A DNA stretch of 64,000 nucleotides from Elymus sibiricus. Lineage: Eukaryota; Streptophyta; Magnoliopsida; Poales; Poaceae. How positions within the stretch are numbered: the first letter of the stretch is position 1; the number at the start of each line of letters is the position of its first letter. The DNA is taken from the NCBI GenBank assembly GCA_039707655.1, contig CM077666.1:304198166-304262165 (forward strand). The letters are read 5' to 3'. Positions 33,160-44,757 of the stretch are shown here, piece by piece. The notes beneath the pieces were generated by a model. That model ran no database searches. It worked only from the letters and a program-made list of their open reading frames with translations, and was not told the DNA's origin. The translations under genes and the position numbers were made by a program.

Positions 33160-33870
33160 GATGCTAGAAAAAGTGATTAGAATTATCATTGATTAAACTT
33201 ATGCACTACTCTAGCATTCACACTTCATAAATTATTTCTTTTATCATTTACCTACTCGAGAACGAGCAGGAATTAAGCTTGGGGATGCTGATACGTCTCC
33301 AACGAATCTATAATTTATGAAGTATTCATGTTATATTTACATGAGTTCTATATGGTTTTGGTGCACTTTATTATTTTTATGGAATAACATACTAATCTAG
33401 TGCCCAGTGCCAATTGATGTTTTCTGCTTGTTTTTGGTTTTCCAGGAAATCCATACCAAACGAAGTCCAAACACGATGAAACTTTTTGACGATTTTTTCT
33501 GGAACATAAGAGACCCCCGAAGCTTCATGGGAGGACCAGAAGACCCACGAGGTGGCCACAAGGCACCTCGGCGCGCCCTAGTGGGTAGGGAGGGCGCTCT
33601 TGCCTTGTGGGCCCCTCGTAGCTCCTTTTGGCGTGATTCCAACGCTGAAAAATCCCATAAATAGAGAAACCCCCAGAAATAAACCTAGAACTTCTCCTCT
33701 GCTGCCCCAAGCCTCTGTTCCGAAGTGATATCATCTGGAGGCCTTTTCCGGCGCCCTGTCGGAGGGGGAAGCCATCACGGAGGCCATTTTCATCATCCTT
33801 GCTGCCTCCATGGTGATGCGTGAGTAGTTCATCATCGGGGCTGAGGGTTTATACCAATAGCTATGTGTTT

Positions 33871-33907
<37 letters not shown>

Positions 33908-34715
33908 CTTGATTTGACACGACCTTGATGTATCATGAGCTTTATCAATATAGTTGGATCTTATGATGTTCTTCCCCCACTATCTCTTTTGTGGTGAATT
34001 GAGTCTTGCTCTTTGAAGTTTCTTATGTTGGGTTGAATACTTTGGATTTGAGATCACTTGATCGTGGATACTTGTGCTGACATTAGGGTATCTAGGTGAT
34101 ATTAGAGTTGATTGATGTGTATCATATGGTGTTGTCGTAGTATGATCTCTAGAACTATTCGTGACACTTTGGGGTGGTTCATAAGATTGATTGGAAACAC
34201 AACTTTGAGGTGGTTACTAACTACATGATTTCATCCTACTTTCTCCGATAGGAATATAGATATTGGAGTGATTCTTTGCCACACTTTGAGGGATTATCAT
34301 ATGATTCAATTATGTTAATGATGTTGAGAGATTGCACTAGCGAAAGTATGAACTCTAGGCCTTGTTTCTAAGCATTGAAACAACGTTTGCTCGCTTTTTC
34401 CTACTTGCTACCTTGCTTTTTTTATTTATTCAGATTATAAAAACCAATTTCTACCATCCATATTACACATCTATCATCATCTCTTCACCGAACTAGTGCA
34501 CCTATACAACTGACAATTGTATTGGGTGTGTTGGGGACACAAGAGACTCTTTGTATTTGATTGCAGGTTGTTTGAGAGGGACCATCTTCATCCTACACCT
34601 CCCATGGATTGATAAACCTTAGGTCATCCACTTGAGGGGAATTTGCCGCTGTCCTACAAAACTCTGCGCTTGGAGGCCCAACAGAGTCTACAAGAATAAA
34701 GTTGCGTGGTAGACA
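33160..34715 (+). mobile_element. 3' end of a TGATACGTCTCC LTR element
   Basis: 33160-33288 is the last internal stretch, ending in the polypurine tract aagcttggggatg (33275-33287). The LTR is 33289-34715 (1427 bp) with TATA-like ccataaatag at 33654-33663 and a (CT)n run at 33872-33904. The CACTA terminus lies directly upstream, at a point that is continuous sequence in the related element at 51400, so the CACTA transposon inserted into this retroelement. The rest of the element is missing from the window. Confidence 0.8.
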
Positions 34716-37600
34716 CCAACCCCTCCCCAGTTAGTATCTTGTATAGCCAACTACTCAACAGACACTTACTTTCAATCTCGAGATCTTCCACACCTAGACC
34801 TCATTGGTCTTTAGGGAGACAGATCACATCCCACTGCATGAGGCTGTATTTACGTTTATGTTCATCAGACTGCCAGAAAAACCTAAATCTGTAGCAATCC
34901 AATATTTTCCTTACCCCTTTAGGTATTTCAAAGATAACATAAACATAGGTAAACCTGTGAGAACACCATTGGTTAGGGTGAGCCTTGCCCCATAAGACAT
35001 AAGCTTACCAATCCAACAACCCAACTTATTTTTGAAGCGATCCCCAATACCTTTCCATTCCTTATTAAGAAGTCTATGGAAATGCATTGGAATACCAAAT
35101 GTATCTAAAAGGGAAAGAGCGAGACTCAAAACCAAACAGTTGTTTGTACAGATTCTATTCTTATTTGGCTTTTTCAAAGCAGAAGAGTTCGCTTTTTTGG
35201 AAGTTATTAATCTTGAGACGAGATGCTTGAATAAACAAATAATAAGTTTCTTATTGTTACTGCCTTTTCAATGTCATGTTCCATGAAGGTATTGGTGGCA
35301 TCGGCACACTGAAGTACTGAAACCACACCATCAATAAGATGATGAATTAAGCCTGCAACATGATCCACTTCCTTGGCTCGACTAATGAGAACCACTAGAA
35401 GATCTGCAACAATGATGAAAAGAGTAGGCAACCGAGGGCCTCCCTGTCGTAATCCCTTTCATGTGTGGAAATAGTGACTATTGTCATTATTTACCTTGAG
35501 ATCGACGCTGCCCCCTGTGACAAATGAGTCAATTGACACCATTTTGCCAGGAACCCTTTCATGCGCATACATTGTTGCAAGAATTGCCATTTAAGTTTGT
35601 CGTAGGCTTTTCTCAAAATCCACCTTGAAGATAAGTCCATTAAGTTTTTTTGAGTGTAGCTCGTGAATATTTTCATGTAAGACAACAAACCCCTCCAGGA
35701 TGTGTCACCCTGGCATGGACGATGTCTGCGTCGGTCTCACCACTTTGTAACTGATATCCTTAACACAATTAGATGCCACTTTGGTGAATATTTTGAAACT
35801 GACATTTTGAAGACAAATTAGTCAAAGCTATTGAATCTTAACAACCTCTTCCTTCTTAGGAAGAAGGGTAATAATACCAAAATTTAACTTATACAAAGAC
35901 AAATCCCCATTATATAATCTAGCAAACATAGGCATAAAGTCACCTTTTGTAACCAGCCAGAACCACTGATAGAACTCCATAGGGAATCCATATGCCCCGA
36001 CACCTTATTGTGTTCCATCTATGAGATAACATCCCATATTTATTAGTAAAAGGGTAGTTAAATCACATTTTCCTCTGTCGACAACTACGGGATGCCATTA
36101 TTGAAATCCTCATCAAGCTTGACATAATTGGGGATATGTGAACTAAAAATAAGCTTAAAAACATTAGTAATGTAGGTCTTCAGTTGGTCTTCACCAACAA
36201 TAGTGCCATCAACCTTCTCGAGCTGGAAAATTTTATTTTTCTTATGTTTACCGTTGGCGATGAGTTGGAAATGTTTGGTGTTTCCCCCCTTCTAGACATC
36301 TTGCACCTTGGCATGCTTGAATCCATTTAGTTTCCTACTTGTGCATAAGCTTAGCAAGAAGTCATCCGCCTCTCTCTTAGCGGCACATTGCTTGATTGAG
36401 GGGAGCGGTCTCTGCCTTCACATCTAAGGCATCAATTAGAGCGACGAGCCTATCTTTATCTTGTTTATACTTAACAAACTCACGTTTAGCTCAACCTTTT
36501 AGGAATTGTCTCAAGTGGCGGTTCTTATTCTGCCATCTTTCGACATGAGTGCGTCCTTAATTTTCCTTCGCCCTGTCCGTAGTGACTAAATCAAAAAAAC
36601 CTTATTTGTGAAACCATGAAAGTTTGAAAGAAAACTTATTGCCCACATGAGCGGCTGCTCCTGAGTCCATCAAGAGAGGTGTGTGATAAAAAAACTGCCA
36701 GATGCAGTGCACGAACTGTAACTAGGGGAAACTTCTGTTCCCACTCGACACTTGTAAAAATTCTATCAAATTTCTCATATGTGGTTGCCAGAAGATTATT
36801 AGCCATAGTAAATTGACGCCCTGAGAGAGCAATTTCCCTCAAGTCGAGATTTTTAATAATAGCATTAAAAATAAAGGGCCACCTAGCATCAAAATTATCA
36901 TTGTTCTTCTCTTCTTGGCATCTAATAATATTGAAATCTCGCCTACCAACATAGAGAGAGTTTCCTAATAACAAATGCAAACAAGTTCCGTTAAAAAGGC
37001 GGGTTTGAGTTCCGTTGAGCATCCCCATGGACTGACACAAGTACCCATTCGAAACCATAATCCTTAGAACGAACTTGGAATTTAACTCAGAAATCCCCAT
37101 CATCAATCCCTTGGACATGGAGAGAATGTCTATTGACACCCAACAGAATCCCCTCATATCTTCCGTGAGGAGGAAGACAATACCCGACAAAATCAAGACC
37201 ACCATAGAGGTGACTCAAAAAAGGGGCTGCAAAATTAGTTTTCCTGTCTCTAACAAGGCATTAAAGTCTAAATTTTGCTCCGAACAAATTTCTGCTAAAA
37301 ATGATGCTCAGCCATGTCCCCAAGACCTTTGCTATTCCAGAAAATGCCTCTCATTAGCCAAACTTTTTCTGGAAGCGATGACGTGTGCTGCGGCGTATCA
37401 CAGACATATCATACTATTTTTAGTAGGCTTTTGCGATTTCTTAACAAGGCCCTCCAGACAGTCCACCTTGCTGTTTGAAGGCCCAACTCGCATCGAATAT
37501 AGTTTCCTCAGGTGCAAGGTCATCACGATAACCTTGTAATGAGGGTACTGACAGACCATTAGGACCATCATGGTCCATGAGCGTCACAGATGCAATTTTT
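34716..37600 (-). pseudogene. LINE (non-LTR retrotransposon) ORF2, decayed, 3' truncated
   Basis: Minus-strand order is endonuclease then reverse transcriptase. Endonuclease pieces lie at 37560-36636 (FNIIRCQEEKNNDNFDARWP; DLREIALSGRQFTMANNL). Reverse transcriptase pieces are at 35688-35491 (ILRKAYDKLKWQFLQQ), 35431-35207 (LLVVLISRAKEVDH, with the YADD site worn to CADA) and 35177-34911 (GIPMHFHRLLNKEWK; LMSYGARLTLTNGVL). Several frameshifts and stops separate them. The element is cut at 34715/34716 by the LTR end of the neighbouring retrotransposon and has no poly(A) tail, so the insertion of that element (or a deletion with it) removed the 3' end. Confidence 0.85.
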
Positions 37601-37834
37601 TTAAGAATAATAATTGCTCTATCTAACTTTTCTATGCTTTGTTCTAATTTTGGTTCACTAACCGATGGGAGATGGTCTCTCTGGATTTGTCCAACCTATT
37701 TCATTGGCGGGCTACTAGTAGGATTTGTGATGCATGAGGCTCATTTCCTATGTTTTTTTTTCATTATTTGCCCTTGGGGCAGCCATGTGTGGCACTTATT
37801 GTGACCAGATAATGAACTTTTAAATAATAACTTA
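37601..37834 (-). other. Likely 5' part of the LINE
   Basis: Continues upstream of the endonuclease. On the minus strand it carries fragments compatible with the end of ORF1 (around EQSIEKLDRAIIIL), but no clean frame. Confidence 0.35.
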
Positions 37835-37897
37835 ATGGCTCTGTGCATCACTCGATGCCGAGGCCGAGGGGCATTCCCTCTTTTCGAAAAAAAGAAC
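37835..37897 (+). mobile_element. Short LINE 3' tail on the plus strand
   Basis: The segment from tggctctgtgcatc to ccctcttttcgaaaaaaa ends in a short A run and resembles the conserved 3' end of grass LINEs. It would be a severely 5'-truncated insertion. No target duplication was confirmed. Confidence 0.4.
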
Positions 37898-38538
37898 TAA
37901 CGGTACGAAGTATAACAGGGGTTAGCTATCCAGAGACAGACAAAGGCATGTTGTGTAGCTGCGTGGTTTATTTAGCCAACACAAACTCTGTGCTCTGCCT
38001 TCCTTTTCCTGTGCTACATTTCCCATTGGAGGCATGGTTAATTAAGTGGTGAAATTCTGGTGTGAGAGCATTAGGACCAAAACCTGACTATTCGGTTCAG
38101 CATGGTCCTACAATGTTTAAGTAAAAGGCTGAGACACTAGTATGTTGATTTGGTCATTTTACAAAACCTGGTGGTAGCTCTCTAGTTTCAAGTTCTTTTC
38201 CGGAAATCAGAATATGAAGTTTAGATATTTACTACATAACTGATCAGATGTACACTGTACATCAGGGTCATCCCTTTAGGATCTAGTCTTAGCATGGTTC
38301 AGTTTAGTCTTTTCTTTATTTTACACTTTACACAGCCAAGCATGTAATCAGAACACCAATTCACAAACGAACAGATCAGTTCTTTGCTATCAGAAGTAAG
38401 GTACTTATTTTATTTTCAGAGACTTGCATGTGAACGTATTCAGCCATCTAACACTAATCTAGGCACTGACAGGGAGTGCACGTGTCACAAATCGTTCATC
38501 TCTATAGAACATTGCCTAATGTATACCAGGGGCTTATA
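37898..38538. other. Low-copy-looking intergenic DNA
   Basis: No transposon motif, repeat or gene was recognised. Together with 44063-44757 it may be the ancestral flank of the F-box gene. Confidence 0.4.
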
Positions 38539-38643
38539 GAAAATAGTATCAACATTCAGAATGCCAAATCAATATTGTTAGATTCATTATGAAATGTAGT
38601 TTCATAATATATATATTTGGTAATGTATATGTTGATACTTTTT

Positions 38644-39521
38644 TTGCAAGGTAATACATGTCTCATTTATAGAATAAAGATCAAGTTACAAGGCACGTAA
38701 GCACCGACCTTACATAACTGAAAAGATAGGAAAATCCTATGCAAAATAAAAGCGTCTGTCCCTTTCCTTCGACACCACCGAAGCGGCCACCAAAGGGGAA
38801 GAATACAGATCACCTCTTTACCCAAGCTCGACGCGGCTCCATCGCTGATCTACAGCTTTACGGACCTCCAAAGTAGTTTGCCAGAAGCAAAACCATTACC
38901 ATTGAAAGAATCAGACCGGGGCAACATGTCCCCAGACACGCCATCGAACTTTAGAACTGACACCCCCGCGTGACGACGACGTCGCAGGAGGAAACCAAAA
39001 CTGTCAGCCTCCAACCACAAACCCAGCACAAGATGCTCCATTTTCCAGCTGTCACTTGCGTAGACAACCGTCTTCGCGTACTCCTGAACGACCAAACCTT
39101 CCTGCTCCACCATGACATCGGAGACAACGCCACAACAACGGGGACAGAGCAGAAGGAGAGACACACCTGATGGAGTCGCCGCCGCCGCCTCGCCAACACC
39201 ATCCATGAACCCTAACGCCGCCGATCTGAAGGATCGGCAGACACACGATGCCATCAACTCCGAGACGCCGCCATGAAGGACACCGCCGGTGTGGGAGTGG
39301 GGCTGAGGCAGATTTATTCGTCCGGGCACTGCTCCCACCAGCCCAACGGCGCACCACGACCTACAAATCCAAACCCTAACTACAGAGCGGAGGAACGGGG
39401 TCCCCCCTCCCTCCTGCCGCCGGAGCAGCCGGAGGGAGAGGGGGCCAGCGCCCCGGCCAGTGGAGATCGGTGGAAGAAGATCGCCTCCCTAGTCGCCTGG
39501 CTCGTGGCGGTGGCTACCTAG
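38644..39521 (-). mobile_element. Poly(A) retroposon with 15-bp target duplication
   Basis: The repeat atgttgatacttttt occurs at 38629-38643 and 39522-39536. On the minus strand the insert ends gacatgtattaccttgc followed by seven A, the mark of target-primed reverse transcription. The 5' portion is GC-rich (minus-strand frames 39338-38850 and 39357-39052) with no domain I recognise. Candidates are a LINE-derived non-autonomous element or a retrotransposed transcript. Confidence 0.65.
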
Positions 39522-39535
39522 ATGTTGATACTTTT

Positions 39536-39700
39536 TGTAAGAATAAAGTAGCATGTATTAGCGTATATACTTGATGTAATCCTAACCTTCCTATCTCCAC
39601 CTCCATATCTACCCTTTCCTTTTAAACTAGGATTAGATCTTGCAGGACAAGTATAGGTCTAATACATGCGATCATGTTCTCCTAAACCATCTAGTCTACA
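39536..39700 (+). repeat. 5' LTR of the Copia element
   Basis: 165 bp, TGTAAGAATAAAG...TAGTCTACA. It lacks about 38 bp that the 3' LTR has (around ggcaatgtaactgtatat). It is followed at once by tggcatcagctt (39701), a worn initiator-tRNA-Met-type primer-binding site. Confidence 0.85.
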
Positions 39701-39730
39701 TGGCATCAGCTTTTCTTTCTTTTCTGTGAC

Positions 39731-40192
39731 TTGCTTCCGCTGCAACTTAGCCGCCGAGTCGAGTGGACCCAGATAGATCAATGTATCATCTCCTGGCTAT
39801 ACACCACCATCTCCAAAGATATTCTCGAGATCATCATCCAGCCCTCCGACACCGCCGCAAACGCTTGGACTGTCATCACCGACCTCTTCCGCGACAATCG
39901 TCTTCAACGCTCCTGCTTCGCCAAGCGAGACTTCCTCAACCTCGTCCAAGGAGATCTCTCCGTGACCGCCTTCGCTAGCCGTCTCAAGTGTCTCTCCGAC
40001 ACGCTTCGCGACGTGGGCACCCCGGTCACCGACCAGGACATGCTCACCACCTTCATCAACGGGCTGAACGACGAGTTCGGCCACTGCATCGCCGCCCTCA
40101 CCATCAACCCTGCTGGACTGACTTTTGCCCTTGCTTGTGGCGCTCTTTTGCAGGAGGAACGGCCCCTCGCGCGTCATGCACAACACCTCTAG
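39731..40192 (+). pseudogene. Copia gag, N-terminally truncated
   Basis: Matches the UBN2-type Copia gag core (AWTVITDLFRDNRLQRSCFA; ASRLKCLSDTLRDVG; INGLNDEFGHCIAALT). The start of gag is missing, and the frame ends shortly before the expected zinc-knuckle region. Confidence 0.8.
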
Positions 40193-40386
40193 GCGACCGC
40201 CCTCGTCGCCAACCGCTTCTCCGGCTCCCCCACGCCTGCACCGCCGGCTGCCCCAGCACCTCGCTCCGCCGCGCCTACACCGCCTACTGCTGCCTCTGGC
40301 GGTCGCAGACGTGGCAAGGGCCACCTCCTGCAGCGCGGGACCCCGCCGCGCCCTTCTAGCCCGTCGGCAACTATCCGCTATCCGGC

Positions 40387-41205
40387 ATGTTTCAGGCATG
40401 GCCACCGAACTGGCGTGCTCCCGGTGCCGGTGTTCTTGGCCCACGCCCTGGCGTTTCCACGCCCCAGGCGTACACTGCCCATCTAGGGCAGCTGGGCCTT
40501 GGTGCTCCTGCGGTCTACAACGGCTACGCTCGAGCGCCTCCGCAACATCAACCTCCTGCATGGGATCAAACACATCTCCACACCGTCCTCAACAACCTCT
40601 CCTTGCAGCAGGGCGGCGCCGGCTCCAACTGGTTTTTTGACATAGGCGCGACTGCCCACATGGCCAGCGATCCCGGTATCCTCTCTTCTTTCTCACCTTC
40701 TTCCAATCTCTCCTCTATCATCTTCGAAAACGGAGACTCCCTTCCCATTACTCACATCGGCACTGCCTCTCTCCCTACCTCCTCTTTTCCCCTTTCTTTA
40801 CGTAATGTAGTAGTCAGTCCTAATCTCATTAAAAATCTTATTTCTACTCGTCTTTTAACTCGTACCAATCCTGTTAATGCTGAATTTGATGAGCTTGGTT
40901 TTTCTGTCAAGGATCGTCATACCTGCGCGGTGATTCTCCGATGTAACAGCGACGGCGATCTCTATCCACATGTCACCAGCCATCAAGCTCTTCTCGCCGG
41001 CACCAACGTCTTGGTCACCCCGGACATGATGCTCTCTCTAGAACACTTTCTTCGTTTGATTTTACTTGTAATAAATCACCCCCTACAACGTGTCATGCTT
41101 GTATATTGGGGAAGCACGTTCGTCTACCTTTCAAACAATCCAATAGTCAAGCTAGTTTTCCTTTTGCTCTTGTTCATTGCGATGTTTGGACATCTCCTAT
41201 CATAA
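40387..41205 (+). pseudogene. Copia protease and pre-integrase
   Basis: The protease site reads WFFDIGATAHM, where the usual residue after Asp is Ser or Thr, so the catalytic triad is changed. The region NVVVSPNLIKNLISTRLLT is typical of the Copia protease C-terminal half. The zinc-finger linker before integrase is frameshifted. Confidence 0.8.
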
Positions 41206-41813
41206 GTGTTTCAGGATTTCAGTATTATCTTGTGATGCTCGATGACTACTCTCACTATGTTTGGACTTTTCCATTGTGCCGCAAATCGGATGTGTTTCCC
41301 ACTATCTCTCGTTTTCATGCCTTTGTCGCCACCCAATTTCAACGCTACATCTTAGCTTTTCAAACTGACAATGGTTGTGAATTTGATAACAATGCTTCAC
41401 GCACCTTCTTTGCACAGCACGACATGCATCTCCGGCTCACATGCCCCTACACCTCGCAACAGAACGGTCGCGCCAAACGCATACTTCGCACATTGAATCA
41501 TAGTGTACGCACTCTATCATTTCATGCTCACATGCCTCCTAGGTTTTGGGCCGAAGCACTAAATACCGCGACCTATCTTCTGAATTTTCGCCCTTGTCGC
41601 CCACGCAATAATCTTCCACCTCATCAACTTCCCTTTGGTTCACCACCTGACTACTCTCACCTTCGCATTTTCGGATGCCTCTACTACCCCAACATCACCT
41701 CCACTGCTCCTCATAAACTTTCCCCCCGCTCCATTGCTTGTGTCTTCTTCGGTTACCCTCCCGATCACCATATAGATACCACTGCTATGATCCGGTTAGT
41801 CGCCGTGTGCTAA
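41106..41813 (+). pseudogene. Copia integrase core
   Basis: Contains HCDVWTSP (first Asp), QTDNGCEFDN (second Asp) and CPYTSQQNGRAKR, where the third catalytic residue, Glu of the usual AERK, is Lys. Then follow WAEALNTATYLLNFRP and RIFGCLYYPNI. The catalytic site is therefore broken in addition to the frame changes. Confidence 0.85.
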
Positions 41814-42201
41814 CATCACGCCACGATGTATTCGACGAGTTCGTTTTTCCTTTCAGGAACATGCTGCTGGAGTCTCACTCACCGTCGGTTGTGCCCTCGC
41901 ATTACGATCTTGTGGTGGTTCCCGCATCGCTGGCTCGACGGCGTAGCCCACCGGCCGCCCCTCGGGCTGCTGGAAGTTCAGCCGTGGCCGCCCCTGCATC
42001 ACCTTCACCGGCCGCCATGGCTGCTGCTTCTTCTACCGGGCCGCCCAGTTCAACTGCCGCGGCAGCCAGTTCGGCTGCCATGACAGCGAATTCTGGTGCC
42101 ACGGCAACCACTTCACCGAGCACTGCTCCGCTACTTCTGGCACTCCGGCTGCTGCCTCCCGCGACTCTTCAGCAGCCACTTCGAGCCCATCATCATCTCC
42201 C

Positions 42202-43815
42202 ATGGTGTCCTCCGGCACTGCCGTTGAGCTCGCCGCGCCTTCGCCGCCTCTAGCTCCGGTTGCACCGCCGCGGGCGGCTCCATGGCTCCGCCCTTCTGAT
42301 GTGTCCATTCACATGATGGCCACACGTGCGCGACATGGCGTTCTTCAGCCCAGCCGGCATTTCGAGGATGCTCATGCGGCCGCTGTTGTGCCTTCGCCGC
42401 TTCCCACGTCTGCCCGTGCGGCTCTTCGTGATCCTGTGTGGCATTCTGCCATGCAAGAGAAGTGTGATCCCGTCGTCAAACCCGCTACAGTTCGCACGGT
42501 CTTGCATCTTGCTGCATCTCGACATTGGCCAGTGCATCAGTTGGACGTATCCAATGCATTTCTTCACGGAATCCTACATGAGTGTGTTTATTGTGCTCAA
42601 CCGACGGGTTTCATCGACGCCACATACCCCGAGCATATCTGTCTGCTGTCCAAGTCACTCTATGGGCTCAAACAGGCTCCACACGCTTGGTACACACGCA
42701 TTGGTGATTTTCTTCGGCACCCCGGAGTTACTTCGGCTCTTTCGGACATCTCTCTTTGTGCTTCGTTGTGGTTCAGACATGGCTTATTTGCTTCTTTATG
42801 TCGATGACATTGTGCTGACAGCTTCCTCGACATCATTTCTTCGGATGATCATCACCTCTCTCAGCACTGAATTCAAGATGAAGGATCTCGGGCCTCTTCA
42901 TTTTTTTCTAGGTGTTGCCGTTCGTCACACGGCCTCTGGTTTCTTTCTCTCTCAAGAGAGATATGCTGAGGAGCTTCTTGATCGTGCTGCCATGTCTAAT
43001 TGCAAGCTAGCCTCCACGCCTGTTGACACCAAGCCCAAGGTCTTGGCTGCCTCTGGTGAGCTTGTCTCGGATTCCACCTTCTACCGAAGTATTGCTGGTG
43101 CTCTTCAATACCTCACCTTGACACGGCCGGACATAGCCTATGTTGTCCAGCAAATTTGTTTGCATATGCATGCTCCGCGTGATGCTCATTGGGGATTGAT
43201 CAAGCGCTTACTACGCTATCTCCGCGGTACTACTTCAGATGAGCTTCGGATCGCCGACAGCCCCTCCATCGCCATTGCTGCTTATTCCGATGCTGACTGG
43301 GCTGGCTGTCCGGACACTCGCAGGTCTACTTCCGGGTACTGCATTTATCTCGGGGGCACCTTGGTGTCTTGGTAATCCAAACGCCAACCTACTGTCTCTC
43401 GCTCGAGTGCTGAACCGAATACCGTGCGGTGGCCAATGCCGTGGCTGAATGTTGTTGGCTTCGTCAACTTCTTGTCGAGCTCCATTGTGTCGTTGACAAG
43501 GCCTCCATGGTGTTCTGTGATAATATCTCCGCGGTATACCTCTCTGCTAATCCTGTTCATCATTGTCGGACGAAGCATATTGAGTTGGACATACATTTTG
43601 TACGCGAAAAGGTGGCTTTGGGACAGTTCCGTGTTGTTCATGTTCCAACAACTCATCAACTTGCCGACATCATGTCCAAGGGGCTTCCTACTTCTTCATT
43701 CGAAGCTTTTCGGTCCAGCCTTGGCATCTACTCTGACGACGCTTTGACTACGCGGGGGGGGGGGGGGGGGGGGGGGGCTAAGAATAAAGTAGCATGTATT
43801 AGCGTATATACTTGA
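42202..43815 (+). pseudogene. Copia reverse transcriptase and RNase H
   Basis: Pieces in three frames: 42202-42750 (VHQLDVSNAFLHGIL, KSLYGLKQAPHAW), 42780-43375 (LLYVDDIVLTASS, FKMKDLGPLHFFLG, YSDADWAGCPDTRRSTSGYC) and 43429-43740 (FCDNISAVYLSANPVHH, IDIHFVRE-like, ADIMSKGLP). About 60 codons usual between the start of the domain and VVKPATVRTVL are missing at about 42468. Confidence 0.85.
43754..43777 (+). repeat. Run of 24 G at the Copia polypurine tract
   Basis: An uninterrupted G run directly before the 3' LTR, where the plus-strand polypurine primer should be. The first bases of the 3' LTR are altered (gcta instead of tgta). Confidence 0.9.
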
Positions 43816-43979
43816 TGTAATCCTCACCTTCTTATCTCCACCTCCATATCTACCCTTTCCTTTTAAACTAGGATTAGATCTTGGAGGACAAGTATAGGCT
43901 GGCAATGTAACTGTATATATATGTGCCCTTTGGGCCTCTAATACATGCGATCATATTCTCTTAAACCATCTAGTCTACA
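43777..43979 (+). repeat. 3' LTR of the Copia element
   Basis: About 203 bp, ending TAGTCTACA before the second CTTTT. It holds the 38 bp absent from the 5' LTR and a few substitutions. Confidence 0.85.
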
Positions 43980-44062
43980 CTTTTTAATATATATTTGGTC
44001 AAAGTTTGCAAAGTTTGACTTGACACAAATCTAATACGTGGAGTAAAAAGGACCGGAGGGAG

Positions 44063-44757
44063 TACAACGTGTTATGTATAATAACATGAGTCTGAACTTG
44101 AATTCTATTGGATGATCTAAATTATATTGCTGCATATATGTAGTAGCTATTTCCCTACAAAAAACTAAGCCTGCAGTTTCTTGCTCTCTGATTTGAGAGT
44201 AGCGTAGTTCAGTTCATCTCTAAAATTTCATTTTATTCAGCATACTACCAAGAATTGAGTGCTCAATATAATTCTTGGTTTGTGTATTTGTGTATTGGCC
44301 TAACCTGCATCTGCACATAGGCTTCACAGAAGATATGCAATGTGTTTGCTTGTTTTGAGTCATGAACTCATGATCAAGGGGTCTGAACCTGTTGCTCTTG
44401 TCAGAATGTGTTGTTGCATTTTATTTCTAACATATGCATTTTATTCAGAAACAAGCTTGCCACAAGATACTTCCACTCACAAAGCAAAACATAGTATCAA
44501 TTTCATACTCTCATAAGTTAGTGCCTAACCGTATACTATTCAGTTCAGAGATATGCATGCATACATTATTCAGTAAATCAATCACCGCAATAATATGATG
44601 TGGAAAGAGACGGAATGAATGGAAATCATTTGCTTTAACCGTTCGACAACCAGATCCGACATTAACTTGAAATCAAAACATACGGTGAACCGAACTCACA
44701 GTCGAAAAAAAGTCTCGAACCTAAATCGTCGCTTACAAAGCGAAGGAACTCTCAAAC
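44063..44757. other. 3' flank of the F-box gene, no gene seen
   Basis: Low-repeat AT-rich DNA downstream (minus-strand sense) of the F-box stop codon. No transposon features after the MITE end at 44062. Confidence 0.5.

Larger units (their letters stand above)
39536..43979 (+). mobile_element. Copia LTR retrotransposon, decayed (4.4 kb)
   Basis: LTRs 39536-39700 and about 43777-43979 flanked by CTTTT (39531-39535 and 43980-43984). The order protease, integrase, reverse transcriptase, RNase H is the Copia order. The domains have at least five frame changes. The reverse transcriptase wording (LLYVDDIVLTASS, LTRPDIAYVVQQICLHMH) is close to Hopscotch-type grass elements. It is inserted within the right target-duplication copy of the retroposon. 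Confidence 0.9.
38539..44062. mobile_element. Stowaway-type MITE split by two later insertions
   Basis: Left and central part at 38539-38643 (aaatagtatcaacattcaga ... tttggtaatgtatatgttga). The right arm is at 43985-44062 (tttggtcaaagtttgcaaag ... ggaccggagggag), followed by ta. Joined, these give the usual palindromic MITE layout of the family at 4350. The first arm's outer end is missing. Everything between is the retroposon and the Copia element. Confidence 0.65.

Noticed and set aside
37075..37539. Plus-strand 154-residue frame as a gene
   Set aside because: It is the complement of the LINE endonuclease, whose motifs are clear on the minus strand.
39536..39700. Copia LTR starting at taagaataaag (39538)
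   Set aside because: Only a start at TGTAAG gives both the TG...CA ends and the CTTTT duplication seen after 43979.
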